Notes: generated by a model from the letters alone, not told the origin. Shown: positions 43,729-52,251, numbered from the stretch's first letter. The stretch: DNA of 64,000 bases from Desulfomonilaceae bacterium (GCA_041662605.1 JBAZSD010000005.1:124001-188000), one strand, 5' to 3'. Made by a program: numbers and translations.

Positions 43729-44514
43729 TTGATTAAAATAGGGATTATAGGTGGATCAGGCTTTGATGAGCCGGATTTTCTGGTTTCTCCAAAAGCGGTC
43801 AAAATAGGGACACCATTTGGCCATCTTTCTTCCGACCCGGTCTTGGGCAAATTGGGTTCAACCGAAGTCGCTCTACTTAATCGTCACGGCAGAGGCCATC
43901 GAATTGCCCCGGCTCAAGTAAATTATCGAGCCAACATCTGGGCCATGAAAGAGTTGGGCGTCACACACATTATAGCCACCACCGCTTGCGGTTCTTTGAG
44001 GGAAGAGATTGAACCCGGTCATCTTGTATTCCCTGATCAATTCATTGATTGGACAAAAAACAGAAAATCCACCTTCCATGAGGGGGACCAAGTGGCGCAT
44101 CTGGCCATGGCGGACCCCTTCTGCGACCGTTTAAGGCAGAGCTTGATTCAGTCCGCTGCCGGATTAACGATCAAAATGCACAATTCAGGAGTAGTTGTAA
44201 CAATTGAAGGTCCCAGGTTTTCAACAAGGGCTGAAAGTAAAATGTTTCGACTTCTTGGAGCGGACATAATCAACATGTCTACTGTTCCTGAAGTTACTCT
44301 CGCTAGAGAAGCGGGGATTTGTTACGCAACCATTGCAATGAGCACGGATTACGACTGCTGGAGACATTCTGACGAGCCTGTGTCATGGGAGATGATTGCC
44401 CGTACCATGAAAAATAACGTGGATAACGTCAAAAAAATATTGTTGACGGTGGCGCCTGAGATAAAATTTGATGACTGTTCCTGCCGAAAAGCTTTAGTTG
44501 GAGCCCTTGTTTAA
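43729..44514 (+). CDS. mtnP: S-methyl-5'-thioadenosine phosphorylase
   Basis: Cleaves methylthioadenosine with phosphate to adenine and methylthioribose-1-phosphate. The 261-aa protein begins IGIIGGSGFDEPDFL, contains LNRHGRGHRIAPAQVNYRAN, TIEGPRFSTRAES, NMSTVPEVTLARE and STDYDCW, all MTAP-specific features of the purine-phosphorylase family. It starts at TTG with AAGGAGAAC upstream. The adenine it releases can go to the adenine deaminase encoded next. It may also act on 5'-deoxyadenosine from radical SAM enzymes, which are abundant here. Confidence 0.92.
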   Translation: MIKIGIIGGSGFDEPDFLVSPKAVKIGTPFGHLSSDPVLGKLGSTEVALLNRHGRGHRIAPAQVNYRANIWAMKELGVTHIIATTACGSLREEIEPGHLVFPDQFIDWTKNRKSTFHEGDQVAHLAMADPFCDRLRQSLIQSAAGLTIKMHNSGVVVTIEGPRFSTRAESKMFRLLGADIINMSTVPEVTLAREAGICYATIAMSTDYDCWRHSDEPVSWEMIARTMKNNVDNVKKILLTVAPEIKFDDCSCRKALVGALV

Positions 44515-44577
44515 AGCCCGAGTAAACTAAGCATTCTTTAATGATACAGCGCATATTTTAAACTGTGGAGTAACTCA

Positions 44578-46290
44578 ATGAACTTGAAAGAGAAGATCAG
44601 CGTGGCGCTCGGAAATGAGCCGTTGGATTTACTGCTCACAAACGCGAAGATTGTCAATGTTTTTTCAGGGGCTATTCAAACCGCTTCTGTCGCGGTTCAT
44701 GAAGGATTAATTATTGGCTTCGGTGAATACGACGCCAAAATCAAAATTGATCTCAACGGCGCGTATCTCGCCCCAGGTTTTATCGACGGACACATTCATC
44801 TTGAATCAAGTATGCTCGCAATACCAGAACTGGCTAGTAATATTGTTCCTTTGGGAACGACAGCGGTAATAACGGATCCCCATGAGATAGCCAACGTGCA
44901 CGGAATAAAAGGAATACAATATATTCTGGATTCGAGCGCTGATTTAGCGCTGAGAGTTTTTGTAATGTTTCCTTCCTGTGTCCCGGCCACCTGCTTTGAA
45001 ACTTCAGGCGCTACATTGGGGCCACGCGACATGATACCCTTCAAAGATTCCCCTCGCGTCCTTGGACTTGCTGAAATGATGAATTTCCCGGGAGTGGTTT
45101 CTATGGACCCGGATGTTTTGAGCAAAATTGATGTGTTCAAAGACAAAGTCAAGGATGGCCACGCCCCTGGGCTGTCAGGGAAAAATCTAACAGCCTACAA
45201 AATAGCAGGTATTGGATCTGATCACGAGTGTTCCAGTCTTGAAGAGGCTTCCGAGAAATTGGATCTGGGAATGCGGATCATGATTCGTGAAGGCTCAGCG
45301 GCCAAGAATCTTGACAGTTTACTCCCATTGGTAAACAGACACAATTCACGAAACTTCATGCTGGTGTCGGACGATTTGCATCCTGACGACATTCTGCTCA
45401 AAGGCCATCTGAATTACCTGCTCAAAAGGGCTACGAGTAAAGGGCTTGATCCTATAACCGCAATTCAGATGGTAACAATAAATCCTGCCACGTATTTCGG
45501 CCTGAATGACCTTGGAGCTATTCTACCGGGTTACAAGGCTGATATGGTTGTTTTGGAAGATCTGGAGAATTTTAAGGTAAGGAATGTTTACTGTTCAGGT
45601 AAGGAGGTTTCCAAAGAAGGGGGATTAGAGCCTCGACCATCTGAAACAAAAGCCCTGAAACTTCCACCGAGTTTTAATGTCGCATGGAATAGGACGCCAA
45701 ATTTCAATTTGAAAGCGGAAGCGGAAACCGTAAATGTCATACAGGTAATCCCAGGACAAATTGTGACGAAAAGAGCGGTTAAAGCAGCCAGAATTGTTGA
45801 TGGAATGGTGCAGTCGGACGTATCCGAAGACCTGTTGAAGGTATCTGTTATTGAACGGCATCACGGCACAGGCGCACATGGGATTGGCATAATATCAGGA
45901 TTTGGACTCAAAAGTGGCGCGATGGCTTCTTCCGTGGCCCATGACTCTCATAACATTGTTGTGGTGGGAGTAGACGACTCAGATATGCTGGTAGCTGCGA
46001 AAAAAGTAGCCGACATGGGAGGTGGGCTTGCTATCGCCGAGGAAGGGGTCATTAGAGCGTCTCTACCTTTGGAAATAGCCGGTTTGATGACCGATTTGCC
46101 GATTGAAGAAGTTAGAGAAAGATTAGGTGATCTACATAAGGTCGCTAAAGAAATGGGATGCTCTTTGGAAGCGCCATTTGCAACCTTATCATTCATGGCG
46201 TTGACCCCGATTCCTGAATTGAAAATTACTGATCAGGGCTTATTTGACTCATCCAATTTCAAATTCGTGTCTTTGTTTGACACTGTTTAG
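44578..46290 (+). CDS. ade: Adenine deaminase
   Basis: Hydrolyses adenine to hypoxanthine and ammonia. A 570-aa amidohydrolase with metal-binding motifs GFIDGHIHLESSML and TDPHEIANVHG, later a VSDDLHPDDI loop with another metal ligand, and the C-terminal adenine-deaminase domain (ERHHGTGAHGIGIISGFG, VGVDDSDM). Full length. GGAGTAACTC lies before the ATG. It follows mtnP by 63 bases, forming a purine salvage pair. Confidence 0.94.
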   Translation: MNLKEKISVALGNEPLDLLLTNAKIVNVFSGAIQTASVAVHEGLIIGFGEYDAKIKIDLNGAYLAPGFIDGHIHLESSMLAIPELASNIVPLGTTAVITDPHEIANVHGIKGIQYILDSSADLALRVFVMFPSCVPATCFETSGATLGPRDMIPFKDSPRVLGLAEMMNFPGVVSMDPDVLSKIDVFKDKVKDGHAPGLSGKNLTAYKIAGIGSDHECSSLEEASEKLDLGMRIMIREGSAAKNLDSLLPLVNRHNSRNFMLVSDDLHPDDILLKGHLNYLLKRATSKGLDPITAIQMVTINPATYFGLNDLGAILPGYKADMVVLEDLENFKVRNVYCSGKEVSKEGGLEPRPSETKALKLPPSFNVAWNRTPNFNLKAEAETVNVIQVIPGQIVTKRAVKAARIVDGMVQSDVSEDLLKVSVIERHHGTGAHGIGIISGFGLKSGAMASSVAHDSHNIVVVGVDDSDMLVAAKKVADMGGGLAIAEEGVIRASLPLEIAGLMTDLPIEEVRERLGDLHKVAKEMGCSLEAPFATLSFMALTPIPELKITDQGLFDSSNFKFVSLFDTV

Positions 46291-46388
46291 AGAGAATACA
46301 TCGAACTTTCAGGCGAAAGGTAGTTGTTGCCTGAACATTTAAGGGCGGCCCGGACAAAAATTCATAAAATTTTCTGGAAAGACTGCTC

Positions 46389-46432
46389 TTGACAATCACA
46401 AGGCTCGAATTATTAACTAGTAATAGTTACTA
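46389..46432 (+). promoter_or_regulatory. Promoter and overlapping inverted-repeat operator of the perR-rbr operon
   Basis: TTGACA at 46389-46394 and TATTAA at 46411-46416, 16 bases apart, form a strong sigma-70 pattern. Over and after the -10 lie two perfect overlapping palindromes: TAACTA-GTAA-TAGTTA (46414-46429) and TAGTAA-TAG-TTACTA (46418-46432). A repressor bound there would cover the -10 and the start point, as expected for PerR/Fur autoregulation. Confidence 0.6.
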
Positions 46433-46434
46433 TT

Positions 46435-46911
46435 ATGAGTCAACGGTGGTTCGAGATGGCCGGTAATTTACGCGAAACTTCGCAAAGAAGAATTATTCTC
46501 GAAGAACTGTCGAAGGTGACTACTCATCCTACAGCGAACGAAATTTATGAAATAGTACGGAAACGTTTGCCGAGAATCAGCTTGGGAACTGTATACAGAA
46601 ACCTGGAACTTTTATCTAACTCAGGGCTGATCCAGAAACTTGAAGTGGCCGGCACTCAAAAACGATTCGATGGGATAGCCAAGAATCACTATCACATTAG
46701 ATGTGTCAGATGTGGTCGATTAGAAGATCTGGATCTCCCGGCCCTGAGGTCGATCAACCAGTCTGCGACTTTAGTAAGCAATTACGAAGTGATGTGGCAT
46801 CGGCTTGAATTCGCCGGCTTGTGCCCTGAATGTCGTGGCCTGAAAATGGGGGACAAGAGCGTCCCAAGAATAATAAAAATAGAACCAAATCGTCATGAAA
46901 GGAGAGGTTAG
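46435..46911 (+). CDS. perR: Fur-family regulator, PerR-like
   Basis: A 158-aa metal-dependent repressor. The winged-helix DNA-binding half shows RETSQRRIILEEL, HPTANEIYEIVRKRLPRISLGTVYRNLELL. The dimer and metal half has KNHYHIRCVRCG and a second CPEC pair near the end, the structural zinc site of PerR-type proteins. The rubrerythrin gene begins one base after the stop and peroxide genes follow, so PerR (peroxide sensing) is likelier than Fur (iron). The start is uncertain: ATG 46435 has no ribosome site, whereas ATG 46456 has GGTGG upstream and leaves the operator free. Confidence 0.82.
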   Translation: MSQRWFEMAGNLRETSQRRIILEELSKVTTHPTANEIYEIVRKRLPRISLGTVYRNLELLSNSGLIQKLEVAGTQKRFDGIAKNHYHIRCVRCGRLEDLDLPALRSINQSATLVSNYEVMWHRLEFAGLCPECRGLKMGDKSVPRIIKIEPNRHERRG

Positions 46912-47487
46912 ATGGTTTCATTGAAGGGATCAGACACGGAAAAAAATCTCTTGGCGTCATTTGCAGGTGAGTCTCAGGCTCGAAACCGGTACACGTATTT
47001 CTCGTCAAAGGCTCGTAACGAAGGCCTGATTCAAATTGCTCAAATTTTTGAGGAAACAGCAAATCAGGAAAAGGAACACGCGAAACGTTTCTTCAAGCAG
47101 TTGGAAGGAGGTGAAGTTCTGGTCAATGCGGCTTTTCCGTCAGGAGTTGTGGCCGCAACGGCTGAAAACCTGAAAGCCGCCGCAGAAGGCGAGCATTTTG
47201 AGTGGAGCGAATTGTACCCCGGCTTTGCCAAAGTGGCCAGGGCCGAAGGCTTAGAAGCTACCGCACGTATATGGGAAGCTGTTTCAGTGGCTGAAAAACA
47301 GCATGAAAAACGTTACCTGGATCTGTTGAGAAACGTTGAAACAGGCAAGGTTTTCAAGAAGGATAAGCCCGTTGTGTGGCGTTGTCTGAACTGCGGATAT
47401 CTACATGAAGGAACGGGAGCCCCTGAGGCTTGTCCTGCCTGTGCGCATCCAAAGGCATACTTTGAACTCCTTGCGGAGAATTGGTAG
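46912..47487 (+). CDS. rbr: Rubrerythrin
   Basis: A 191-aa non-haem iron peroxidase that reduces hydrogen peroxide to water. The ferritin-like domain holds the two Glu-rich diiron half-sites (SFAGESQARNRYTYF, EETANQEKEHAKRF and ATARIWEAVSVAEKQHEKR). The C-terminal rubredoxin domain has CLNCGY and CPACAHP for one Fe(Cys)4. It starts right after the perR stop, with AAAGGAGAGG before it, so it is controlled with perR. Electrons would come from the rubredoxins encoded downstream. Confidence 0.96.
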   Translation: MVSLKGSDTEKNLLASFAGESQARNRYTYFSSKARNEGLIQIAQIFEETANQEKEHAKRFFKQLEGGEVLVNAAFPSGVVAATAENLKAAAEGEHFEWSELYPGFAKVARAEGLEATARIWEAVSVAEKQHEKRYLDLLRNVETGKVFKKDKPVVWRCLNCGYLHEGTGAPEACPACAHPKAYFELLAENW

Positions 47488-47499
47488 ATCTTGCCCGTA

Positions 47500-47526
47500 G
47501 AAAATCGAACTTCATATTCGATTTTC
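47500..47526 (+). terminator. Hairpin after rubrerythrin gene
   Basis: GAAAATCGAA and TTCGATTTTC form a perfect 10-bp stem with a 7-base loop, 13 bases after the rbr stop. Only a weak T-rich tail sits within the stem itself, so this may be a terminator or an mRNA-stabilising end before the desulfoferrodoxin gene. Confidence 0.55.
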
Positions 47527-47595
47527 CCGGCTCTGGGTCTTCAATCAAAAACCAATCAATTATGGCCGCTAAACTAATCAGGAGGTTTTAGAAAA

Positions 47596-47967
47596 ATGAC
47601 GGAATTGCTTCAGATTTACAAATGCGCAGTCTGTGGAAACATTGTGGAAATGATTCATACTGGGGCTGGAGAACTGGTATGTTGCGGTGAGCCAATGAAA
47701 GAGTTTGTCGCAAACACGGTAGACGCTGCGAAGGAAAAACATGTTCCGGTCAAGGAATCTGTAAATGGTGGCTTCAAGGTAAAGGTAGGAAGTGTTCCCC
47801 ACCCGATGGAAGAAAAACACTTTATCGAATGGATAGAAATTATAGCTGATGGCAAAGCTTACAGGCAGTTTCTTAAGCCAGGTCAGTCTCCAGAGGCGTT
47901 TTTCCCGGTTTCAGGTGATTTCACAGCTCGTGAGTACTGCAATCTTCACGGACTTTGGAAAGCCTAA
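47596..47967 (+). CDS. dfx: Desulfoferrodoxin (superoxide reductase)
   Basis: A 123-aa two-iron superoxide reductase that reduces superoxide to hydrogen peroxide without making oxygen. The N-terminal desulforedoxin domain has CAVCG and CCGEPM (centre I). The catalytic domain has the ligands of centre II: His in EKHVPV, His in PHPMEEKHFIEW, and the Cys-His pair in YCNLHGLW. The peroxide it makes is handled by rubrerythrin upstream. A good ribosome site (AGGAGG) precedes the ATG. Confidence 0.96.
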   Translation: MTELLQIYKCAVCGNIVEMIHTGAGELVCCGEPMKEFVANTVDAAKEKHVPVKESVNGGFKVKVGSVPHPMEEKHFIEWIEIIADGKAYRQFLKPGQSPEAFFPVSGDFTAREYCNLHGLWKA

Positions 47968-48032
47968 GATTATTTGGTACTATCGAGCTTCCTCTATTGC
48001 TCTGAAAAATAGAGACATCTAGTTTATCCTGT

Positions 48033-48110
48033 TTAATATTGCATAATAAGGTATTGCGCCGGTTTGTATAGAATCTTTTTGGATTCAGGGACCACCCCAT
48101 AAACCGGCGC
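48033..48110 (+). promoter_or_regulatory. Structured leader and possible PerR-type box before the rubredoxin gene
   Basis: An AT-rich imperfect palindrome (48033-48049, 13 of 17 positions symmetric) could be a Fur/PerR-type site. Downstream, GCGCCGGTTT (48056-48065) pairs perfectly with AAACCGGCGC (48101-48110) around a nested GAATC/GATTC hairpin (48071-48086). The closing stem ends 13 bases before the GAGGAGG ribosome site, so it could shield or steady the message. Confidence 0.4.
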
Positions 48111-48129
48111 AGATTATGAGGAGGACAAT

Positions 48130-48312
48130 ATGGAATCAAAAATGAAAATCTATCAATGCCAAACTTCAAACTGCGGATATATGTTCAACCCCGAAAAAGG
48201 TGATCGCAAAGGAAAAATCGCTAAAGGAGTTTCCTTTGAAGATCTCCCTGATGATTGGAAATGCCCGATCTGTGGCGCAGGCAAAAAAATGTTTATTCCT
48301 ATGGGGATATAA
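48130..48312 (+). CDS. Rubredoxin, type II (CX4C)
   Basis: A 60-residue rubredoxin-like electron carrier. The first knuckle reads CQTSNCGY, a CX4C motif instead of the usual CX2C, as in the type 2 rubredoxin of some Desulfovibrio; the second is CPICGAG. An insert with Lys and Gly (GDRKGKIAKG) replaces the typical acidic loop. It likely feeds electrons to desulfoferrodoxin or rubrerythrin. GAGGAGGACAAT precedes the start. Confidence 0.83.
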   Translation: MESKMKIYQCQTSNCGYMFNPEKGDRKGKIAKGVSFEDLPDDWKCPICGAGKKMFIPMGI

Positions 48313-48352
48313 TTCACGTTGTCGGTTATTTGACTCTTGTTTCGAGGCGAAC

Positions 48353-48931
48353 ATGCAAAAGAGAAACCTTTATTTCGCTCTGGCGGTCATATTGATGTTG
48401 TTTGCGCCTGTTCCTGCTGAATCGTCACAGGAACTGACAATCAATGCTGACACGTTGAAAAACATCAAATTTGATGCGCCGGAAAATTTGGTTGACAAAA
48501 AATATCTTGGATTACCAGATGGAAAAACTTTCCATCTAGGTCAGGTACGATCTAACTATCTGATAATCGAACTTTTTAGTATGTATTGCCCTGTTTGCCA
48601 GCGTAGCGCTGGAACAGTGAATCAAGTTTACGATTTGATTCATAATACTCAGGGTGTCCGGGATAATTTCAAGGTTATAGGAATAGGAGTGGGCAATACT
48701 CCCTACGAAGTAAGTGTTTTTAAAAAGAAATTTCAAGTGGGTTTTCCGCTCATCGCAGATGACAATTTCGTAATTCAGAAAGCTCTGTCCAATGACATTC
48801 GCACGCCGACGTTCATAGTCGCCAAACTTTCGGGGAAAGGCCAGTTGGGAATAGTTTTTACTTGGGTCGGAGAGATTAAAGATGCGGGCGAGTTCATCAG
48901 AAAATTAGAAAATACATTGGGTTCACATTAG
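48353..48931 (+). CDS. Exported thioredoxin-fold protein (TlpA-like)
   Basis: A 192-aa protein with a signal peptide (YFALAVILMLFAPVPA). The mature part has the thioredoxin-like pattern YLIIELFSMYCPVCQRSAG with a CPVC redox pair near residues 83-86, then GVGNTPYEVSVFKKKFQVGFPLIAD, and TPTFIVAKLSG containing the cis-Pro. A periplasmic thiol-disulfide or peroxidase-like role is likely. An ATG 48353 with GAGGCGAAC upstream was chosen; the frame is open further upstream inside the rubredoxin gene. It lies 6 bases before the next thioredoxin-fold gene. Confidence 0.75.
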   Translation: MQKRNLYFALAVILMLFAPVPAESSQELTINADTLKNIKFDAPENLVDKKYLGLPDGKTFHLGQVRSNYLIIELFSMYCPVCQRSAGTVNQVYDLIHNTQGVRDNFKVIGIGVGNTPYEVSVFKKKFQVGFPLIADDNFVIQKALSNDIRTPTFIVAKLSGKGQLGIVFTWVGEIKDAGEFIRKLENTLGSH

Positions 48932-48937
48932 AGGTTA

Positions 48938-49567
48938 ATGACCATGATCAGAACAAAGAGTCTTTTTCTCACGGTGTTTTTGATCACTTTGGTAACTGTG
49001 GGCGCTTTCTCAATAAGTTGGAGCAAGTCGCTTCCTGCTGAATCGGGAATTTTTGATCCAGGTCAGCTAAAACCTACGGAGAACTCACCTACCCTTAAGG
49101 TGGGAGACCAGGCTCCGGATTTTACGCTGCCCGCTATCTCTGGCGGTACGGTTTCACTGAGCCAGTATCGGGGTAAAAAAAATGTGGTTCTATCTTTTAT
49201 TCCGGCGGCCTGGACCCCGGTGTGCTCACAGCAATGGCCTGGTTATAACATTGCCAAGGATATTTTTGACAAGAATGACACTATCTTGCTGGGTATTTCA
49301 GTAGATAATATTCCGACTTTACACGCTTGGACACAAGAAATGGGGACTCTGTGGTTTCCTGTGCTGTCAGACTTTTGGCCTCACGGGGATGTAGCGAAGA
49401 AATACGGAATCCTTAGGTCCAATGGGGTTTCAGAAAGAGCGTTGTTTTTGATCGATAAAAAAGGCGTCATTCGTTACATTGACGTTCACGACATAAATAA
49501 AATGCCTAGGCTGGAAGAACTAGCTCAACAACTTGAAAAGTTAAACAGTCTCGATACTAACAAATAG
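48938..49567 (+). CDS. Exported peroxiredoxin (AhpC/TSA-type)
   Basis: A 209-aa protein with an N-terminal signal or anchor (SLFLTVFLITLVTVGAFS). The peroxiredoxin domain has VGDQAPDFTLPAISGG, and the peroxidatic Cys in AAWTPVCSQQWP; the following strands LLGISVDN and FPVLSDFWPHGDVAKKYG fit the Bcp/AhpE branch. There is no obvious resolving Cys, so it is a 1-Cys type, perhaps reduced by the TlpA-like neighbour. Periplasmic detoxification of hydrogen peroxide or organic peroxides is inferred. Confidence 0.83.
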   Translation: MTMIRTKSLFLTVFLITLVTVGAFSISWSKSLPAESGIFDPGQLKPTENSPTLKVGDQAPDFTLPAISGGTVSLSQYRGKKNVVLSFIPAAWTPVCSQQWPGYNIAKDIFDKNDTILLGISVDNIPTLHAWTQEMGTLWFPVLSDFWPHGDVAKKYGILRSNGVSERALFLIDKKGVIRYIDVHDINKMPRLEELAQQLEKLNSLDTNK

Positions 49568-49670
49568 GTTCAATTCAGCAAAAATAAGGCGGGCTTTCAG
49601 AACCGGCCTGGATGATCCGAATTAGCGTTTAAGGATGGCTTAAAAGCTTATCGCAGAGTTTCCGATTCTA

Positions 49671-51206
49671 GTGAACACTAAGATTGGATGGTATGGAATC
49701 ATGGCCAAATTACAAGCTGAATTTTCGTTGGTTATTATTCTGCAGTGCGTTTTACTGGCGGTCTTTCTTTTGACTTCTGAAGGCTTTTGTGAGGACCAGG
49801 TCATCAGTGATTCATCCCAGGATTGTATAGCGTGTCATAGTTCCGTGACACCTACAATTGTCGCTGACTGGCGTAGAAGCGCTCACGCGAAAATTACTCT
49901 TAACAAGGCCCTCGAAAAACCTGAACTGGAAAGACGGGTTTCAGTCAAATCTGTTCCGGATCAACTCAAGAATGTCGCCGTCGCTTGCGCCGAATGTCAT
50001 TTGATTAATTCGGAGGCCCACACGGACTCGTTTGATCACAATGATCAAAAAGTTCACCTTACAGTTACTCCCAAAGACTGCGCCACATGTCATCCGGTCG
50101 AAGAATCTCAATTCCAGAAAAATATAATGGCGTTCGCTCATACCAATCTCTCGAAAAACCCCCTGTTTCAAACGCTCCTGAACACAATAAACGGGACCCA
50201 GGAACTGGTTAAGAAGGGGACAGTAATCCAGAATCCTGATGAAAAAACCAATTCGGAAACCTGCTATTCGTGCCATGGGACAGAGTTGAAAGTCATTAGC
50301 AGGAAAACCAGATCCACAGATTATGGTGACATGGAATTTGTCCAGCTATCGGGCTGGCCAAATGATGGAGTAGGGAGATTAAACCCTGATGGTAGTCGAG
50401 GTTCATGTTCAGCCTGTCATACACGTCATCAATTTGCCATCCAAATGGCGAGAAAACCCTACACATGTTCCCAATGTCACAAAGGTCCAGATGTTCCGGG
50501 GTACAAGATTTATTCGGTGAGCAAACACGGAGCCATTTTTTCATCACTTCACAATGAATGGAATTTTAAGGCTGTTCCCTGGACAGTTGGAAAAGACTTT
50601 ACCGCTCCGACGTGCTCAACCTGTCACATGAGTCTAATAGTGGATCCTGAAGGGACGGTCGTGGTTAACCGTACCCATCAAATGAACGACCGACTTCCCT
50701 GGAGAACTTTTGGATTGATATACGCTCATGCTCATCCGAAGTCTCCGGACACATCGATAATTCGAAATGCCGATGGATTGCCCTTGCCGACGACTTATCA
50801 GGGCGTTCCTGCTTCTGATTACCTGATTGGGCCTGACCAAATGAAAGAGAGAAAAGAGACATTACAAAAAGTCTGTTTGTCCTGTCACACCCCAGATTGG
50901 GTGGCGGGCCATTGGGCTCGTTTCGAAAACACTATTCAGACGACCAACGCTATGACTCTTACCGCTACAAAAATATTGATTAAGGCCTGGGATCAAAAAC
51001 TGGCGGACAAAACAAATCCTTTTGATGAAGCGATTGAAAAACAATGGACGGAACAATGGCTCTTTTACGCAAATTCCACGCGGGTGTCTTCAGCTATGCT
51101 TGGAGCCGATTACGGAGTTTTTGATCGTGGATGGTGGTTCATGTCCAAAACAATTCAGGACATGCTGGACAGATTGAGTTTTCTAGCAGATGTGAAGAAA
51201 AGATAA
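49671..51206 (+). CDS. Octahaem c-type cytochrome of the hydroxylamine oxidoreductase-like family
   Basis: A 511-aa exported protein with a signal sequence (LVIILQCVLLAVFLLTSEGFC) and eight CXXCH sites: CIACH, CAECH, CATCH, CYSCH, CSACH, CSQCH, CSTCH and CLSCH. The segment RKPYTCSQCHKGPDVPGYKIY...SKHG is characteristic of HAO-like octahaem cytochromes, and NRTHQMNDRLPWR with CLSCHTPDWV fits their C-terminal part. Relatives oxidise hydroxylamine or hydrazine, or reduce nitrite and hydroxylamine. The crosslinking Tyr of true HAO was not clearly seen, so a reductase role is more probable. Start could be ATG 49701. It lies inside the oxygen-defence island. Confidence 0.82.
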   Translation: MNTKIGWYGIMAKLQAEFSLVIILQCVLLAVFLLTSEGFCEDQVISDSSQDCIACHSSVTPTIVADWRRSAHAKITLNKALEKPELERRVSVKSVPDQLKNVAVACAECHLINSEAHTDSFDHNDQKVHLTVTPKDCATCHPVEESQFQKNIMAFAHTNLSKNPLFQTLLNTINGTQELVKKGTVIQNPDEKTNSETCYSCHGTELKVISRKTRSTDYGDMEFVQLSGWPNDGVGRLNPDGSRGSCSACHTRHQFAIQMARKPYTCSQCHKGPDVPGYKIYSVSKHGAIFSSLHNEWNFKAVPWTVGKDFTAPTCSTCHMSLIVDPEGTVVVNRTHQMNDRLPWRTFGLIYAHAHPKSPDTSIIRNADGLPLPTTYQGVPASDYLIGPDQMKERKETLQKVCLSCHTPDWVAGHWARFENTIQTTNAMTLTATKILIKAWDQKLADKTNPFDEAIEKQWTEQWLFYANSTRVSSAMLGADYGVFDRGWWFMSKTIQDMLDRLSFLADVKKR

Positions 51207-51236
51207 ACATATTGTGAAAAAGGAGGTTTGTACAAG

Positions 51237-51407
51237 ATGGAAAAAATTACGTGGAAATGTTCAAAATGCGGCTACACGTATGAGGCCGAACCTGGAGTAG
51301 TTCCGGCCGAGACTTGTCCAACGTGCAAGGAGAAATGCGAATTCGTGAACGTCAGTTGTTACATCCCGGAATGCGGAATGGCGGGGCAGGATCCTCGACT
51401 CAAGTAG
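51237..51407 (+). CDS. Small rubredoxin-like/zinc-ribbon protein
   Basis: A 56-aa protein with four CXXC-like elements: CSKCGY, CPTC, a single Cys in KEKCEF and CYIPEC. The first two form a rubredoxin or rubrerythrin-type Fe/Zn site; the C-terminal SCYIPECGMAG adds two more Cys. A strong AAGGAGG lies about 10 bases before the ATG. It follows the octahaem cytochrome by 30 bases. Its electron-transfer role is assumed from neighbours. Confidence 0.72.
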   Translation: MEKITWKCSKCGYTYEAEPGVVPAETCPTCKEKCEFVNVSCYIPECGMAGQDPRLK

Positions 51408-51576
51408 ATTAACATGTTCCTCGGCCAGAACCTTTTTCAAAAATATAAACGGTTTTTTCGGAGAGATACATGACGCGTGTGGCTTTAATTGCTTTTAACA
51501 GTGATCAGATGTGCTTTGTGCACGTTTTAGAGCCGTAGAACCTCGGGACAAAGGCGTTCCTGGAATAGAGCGTAAT

Positions 51577-52173
51577 ATGAAGGTGTTAGGAATATTTGGC
51601 AGTCCGCGCAAAGGTGGTAACAGCGATTTGTTATTGACCGAAGCCCTGAAGGGGGCTGAATCGCTTGGCGCTGAAACAGAAACGATACGGACATTCAAAT
51701 TAAAATTAAGCGGCTGTCGTGAATGCGGAGGCTGTGACAAAACAGGGGTTTGTGTAGTCAAAGATGACATGGATTTAGTCTATCCCAAGCTGATTGAGTC
51801 AGAAATAATCATGCTGGCCAGCCCAATGTTCTTTTACGGAATTACTTCCAGCGCCAAGGCCGTTATTGACAGGTGCCAGGCTTTGTGGAGCAGAAGAATG
51901 CTGGAGAAGGCCCCTGAACTGAGGAAAAGGTATGATTCGGGACATGGTTATCTGATCGCTGTGGGCGCTACCAAAGGGACCAATCTTTTTGAAGGGTCGG
52001 AAATGGTGGCCAAGTATTTCTTCGACGCGCTGGATAAGAGCTATAACGGTGGCCTGTTTGTAAAGTCAGTTGAAGGCAAGGCGGCGATTAAGGACCGACC
52101 GGATGTCCTGGCCGACGCTTTTGAGCTTGGGAAAAGGGCTGTCCTGGGAGAAAGTTTCCACGTCGCAAAGTGA
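51577..52173 (+). CDS. Flavodoxin-fold NAD(P)H-dependent FMN reductase
   Basis: A 198-aa protein beginning VLGIFGSPRKGGNSDLLL, the phosphate-binding loop of the NADPH-dependent FMN reductase/iron-sulfur flavoprotein family. CRECGGCDKTGVC near residue 50 can bind a small [4Fe-4S] cluster as in Isf, followed by LASPMFFYGITS. It probably supplies reduced flavin or electrons to rubredoxins in the island. I chose ATG 51577 because the family begins there; the upstream extension lacks similarity. Confidence 0.83.
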   Translation: MKVLGIFGSPRKGGNSDLLLTEALKGAESLGAETETIRTFKLKLSGCRECGGCDKTGVCVVKDDMDLVYPKLIESEIIMLASPMFFYGITSSAKAVIDRCQALWSRRMLEKAPELRKRYDSGHGYLIAVGATKGTNLFEGSEMVAKYFFDALDKSYNGGLFVKSVEGKAAIKDRPDVLADAFELGKRAVLGESFHVAK

Positions 52174-52251
52174 GCAACGGTGTGTTGGGGCTAATTTCAG
52201 GACTAATCAAAGATCCAAAATAGAATGTCTTCAATTGAGAGGAGTTTAGGA

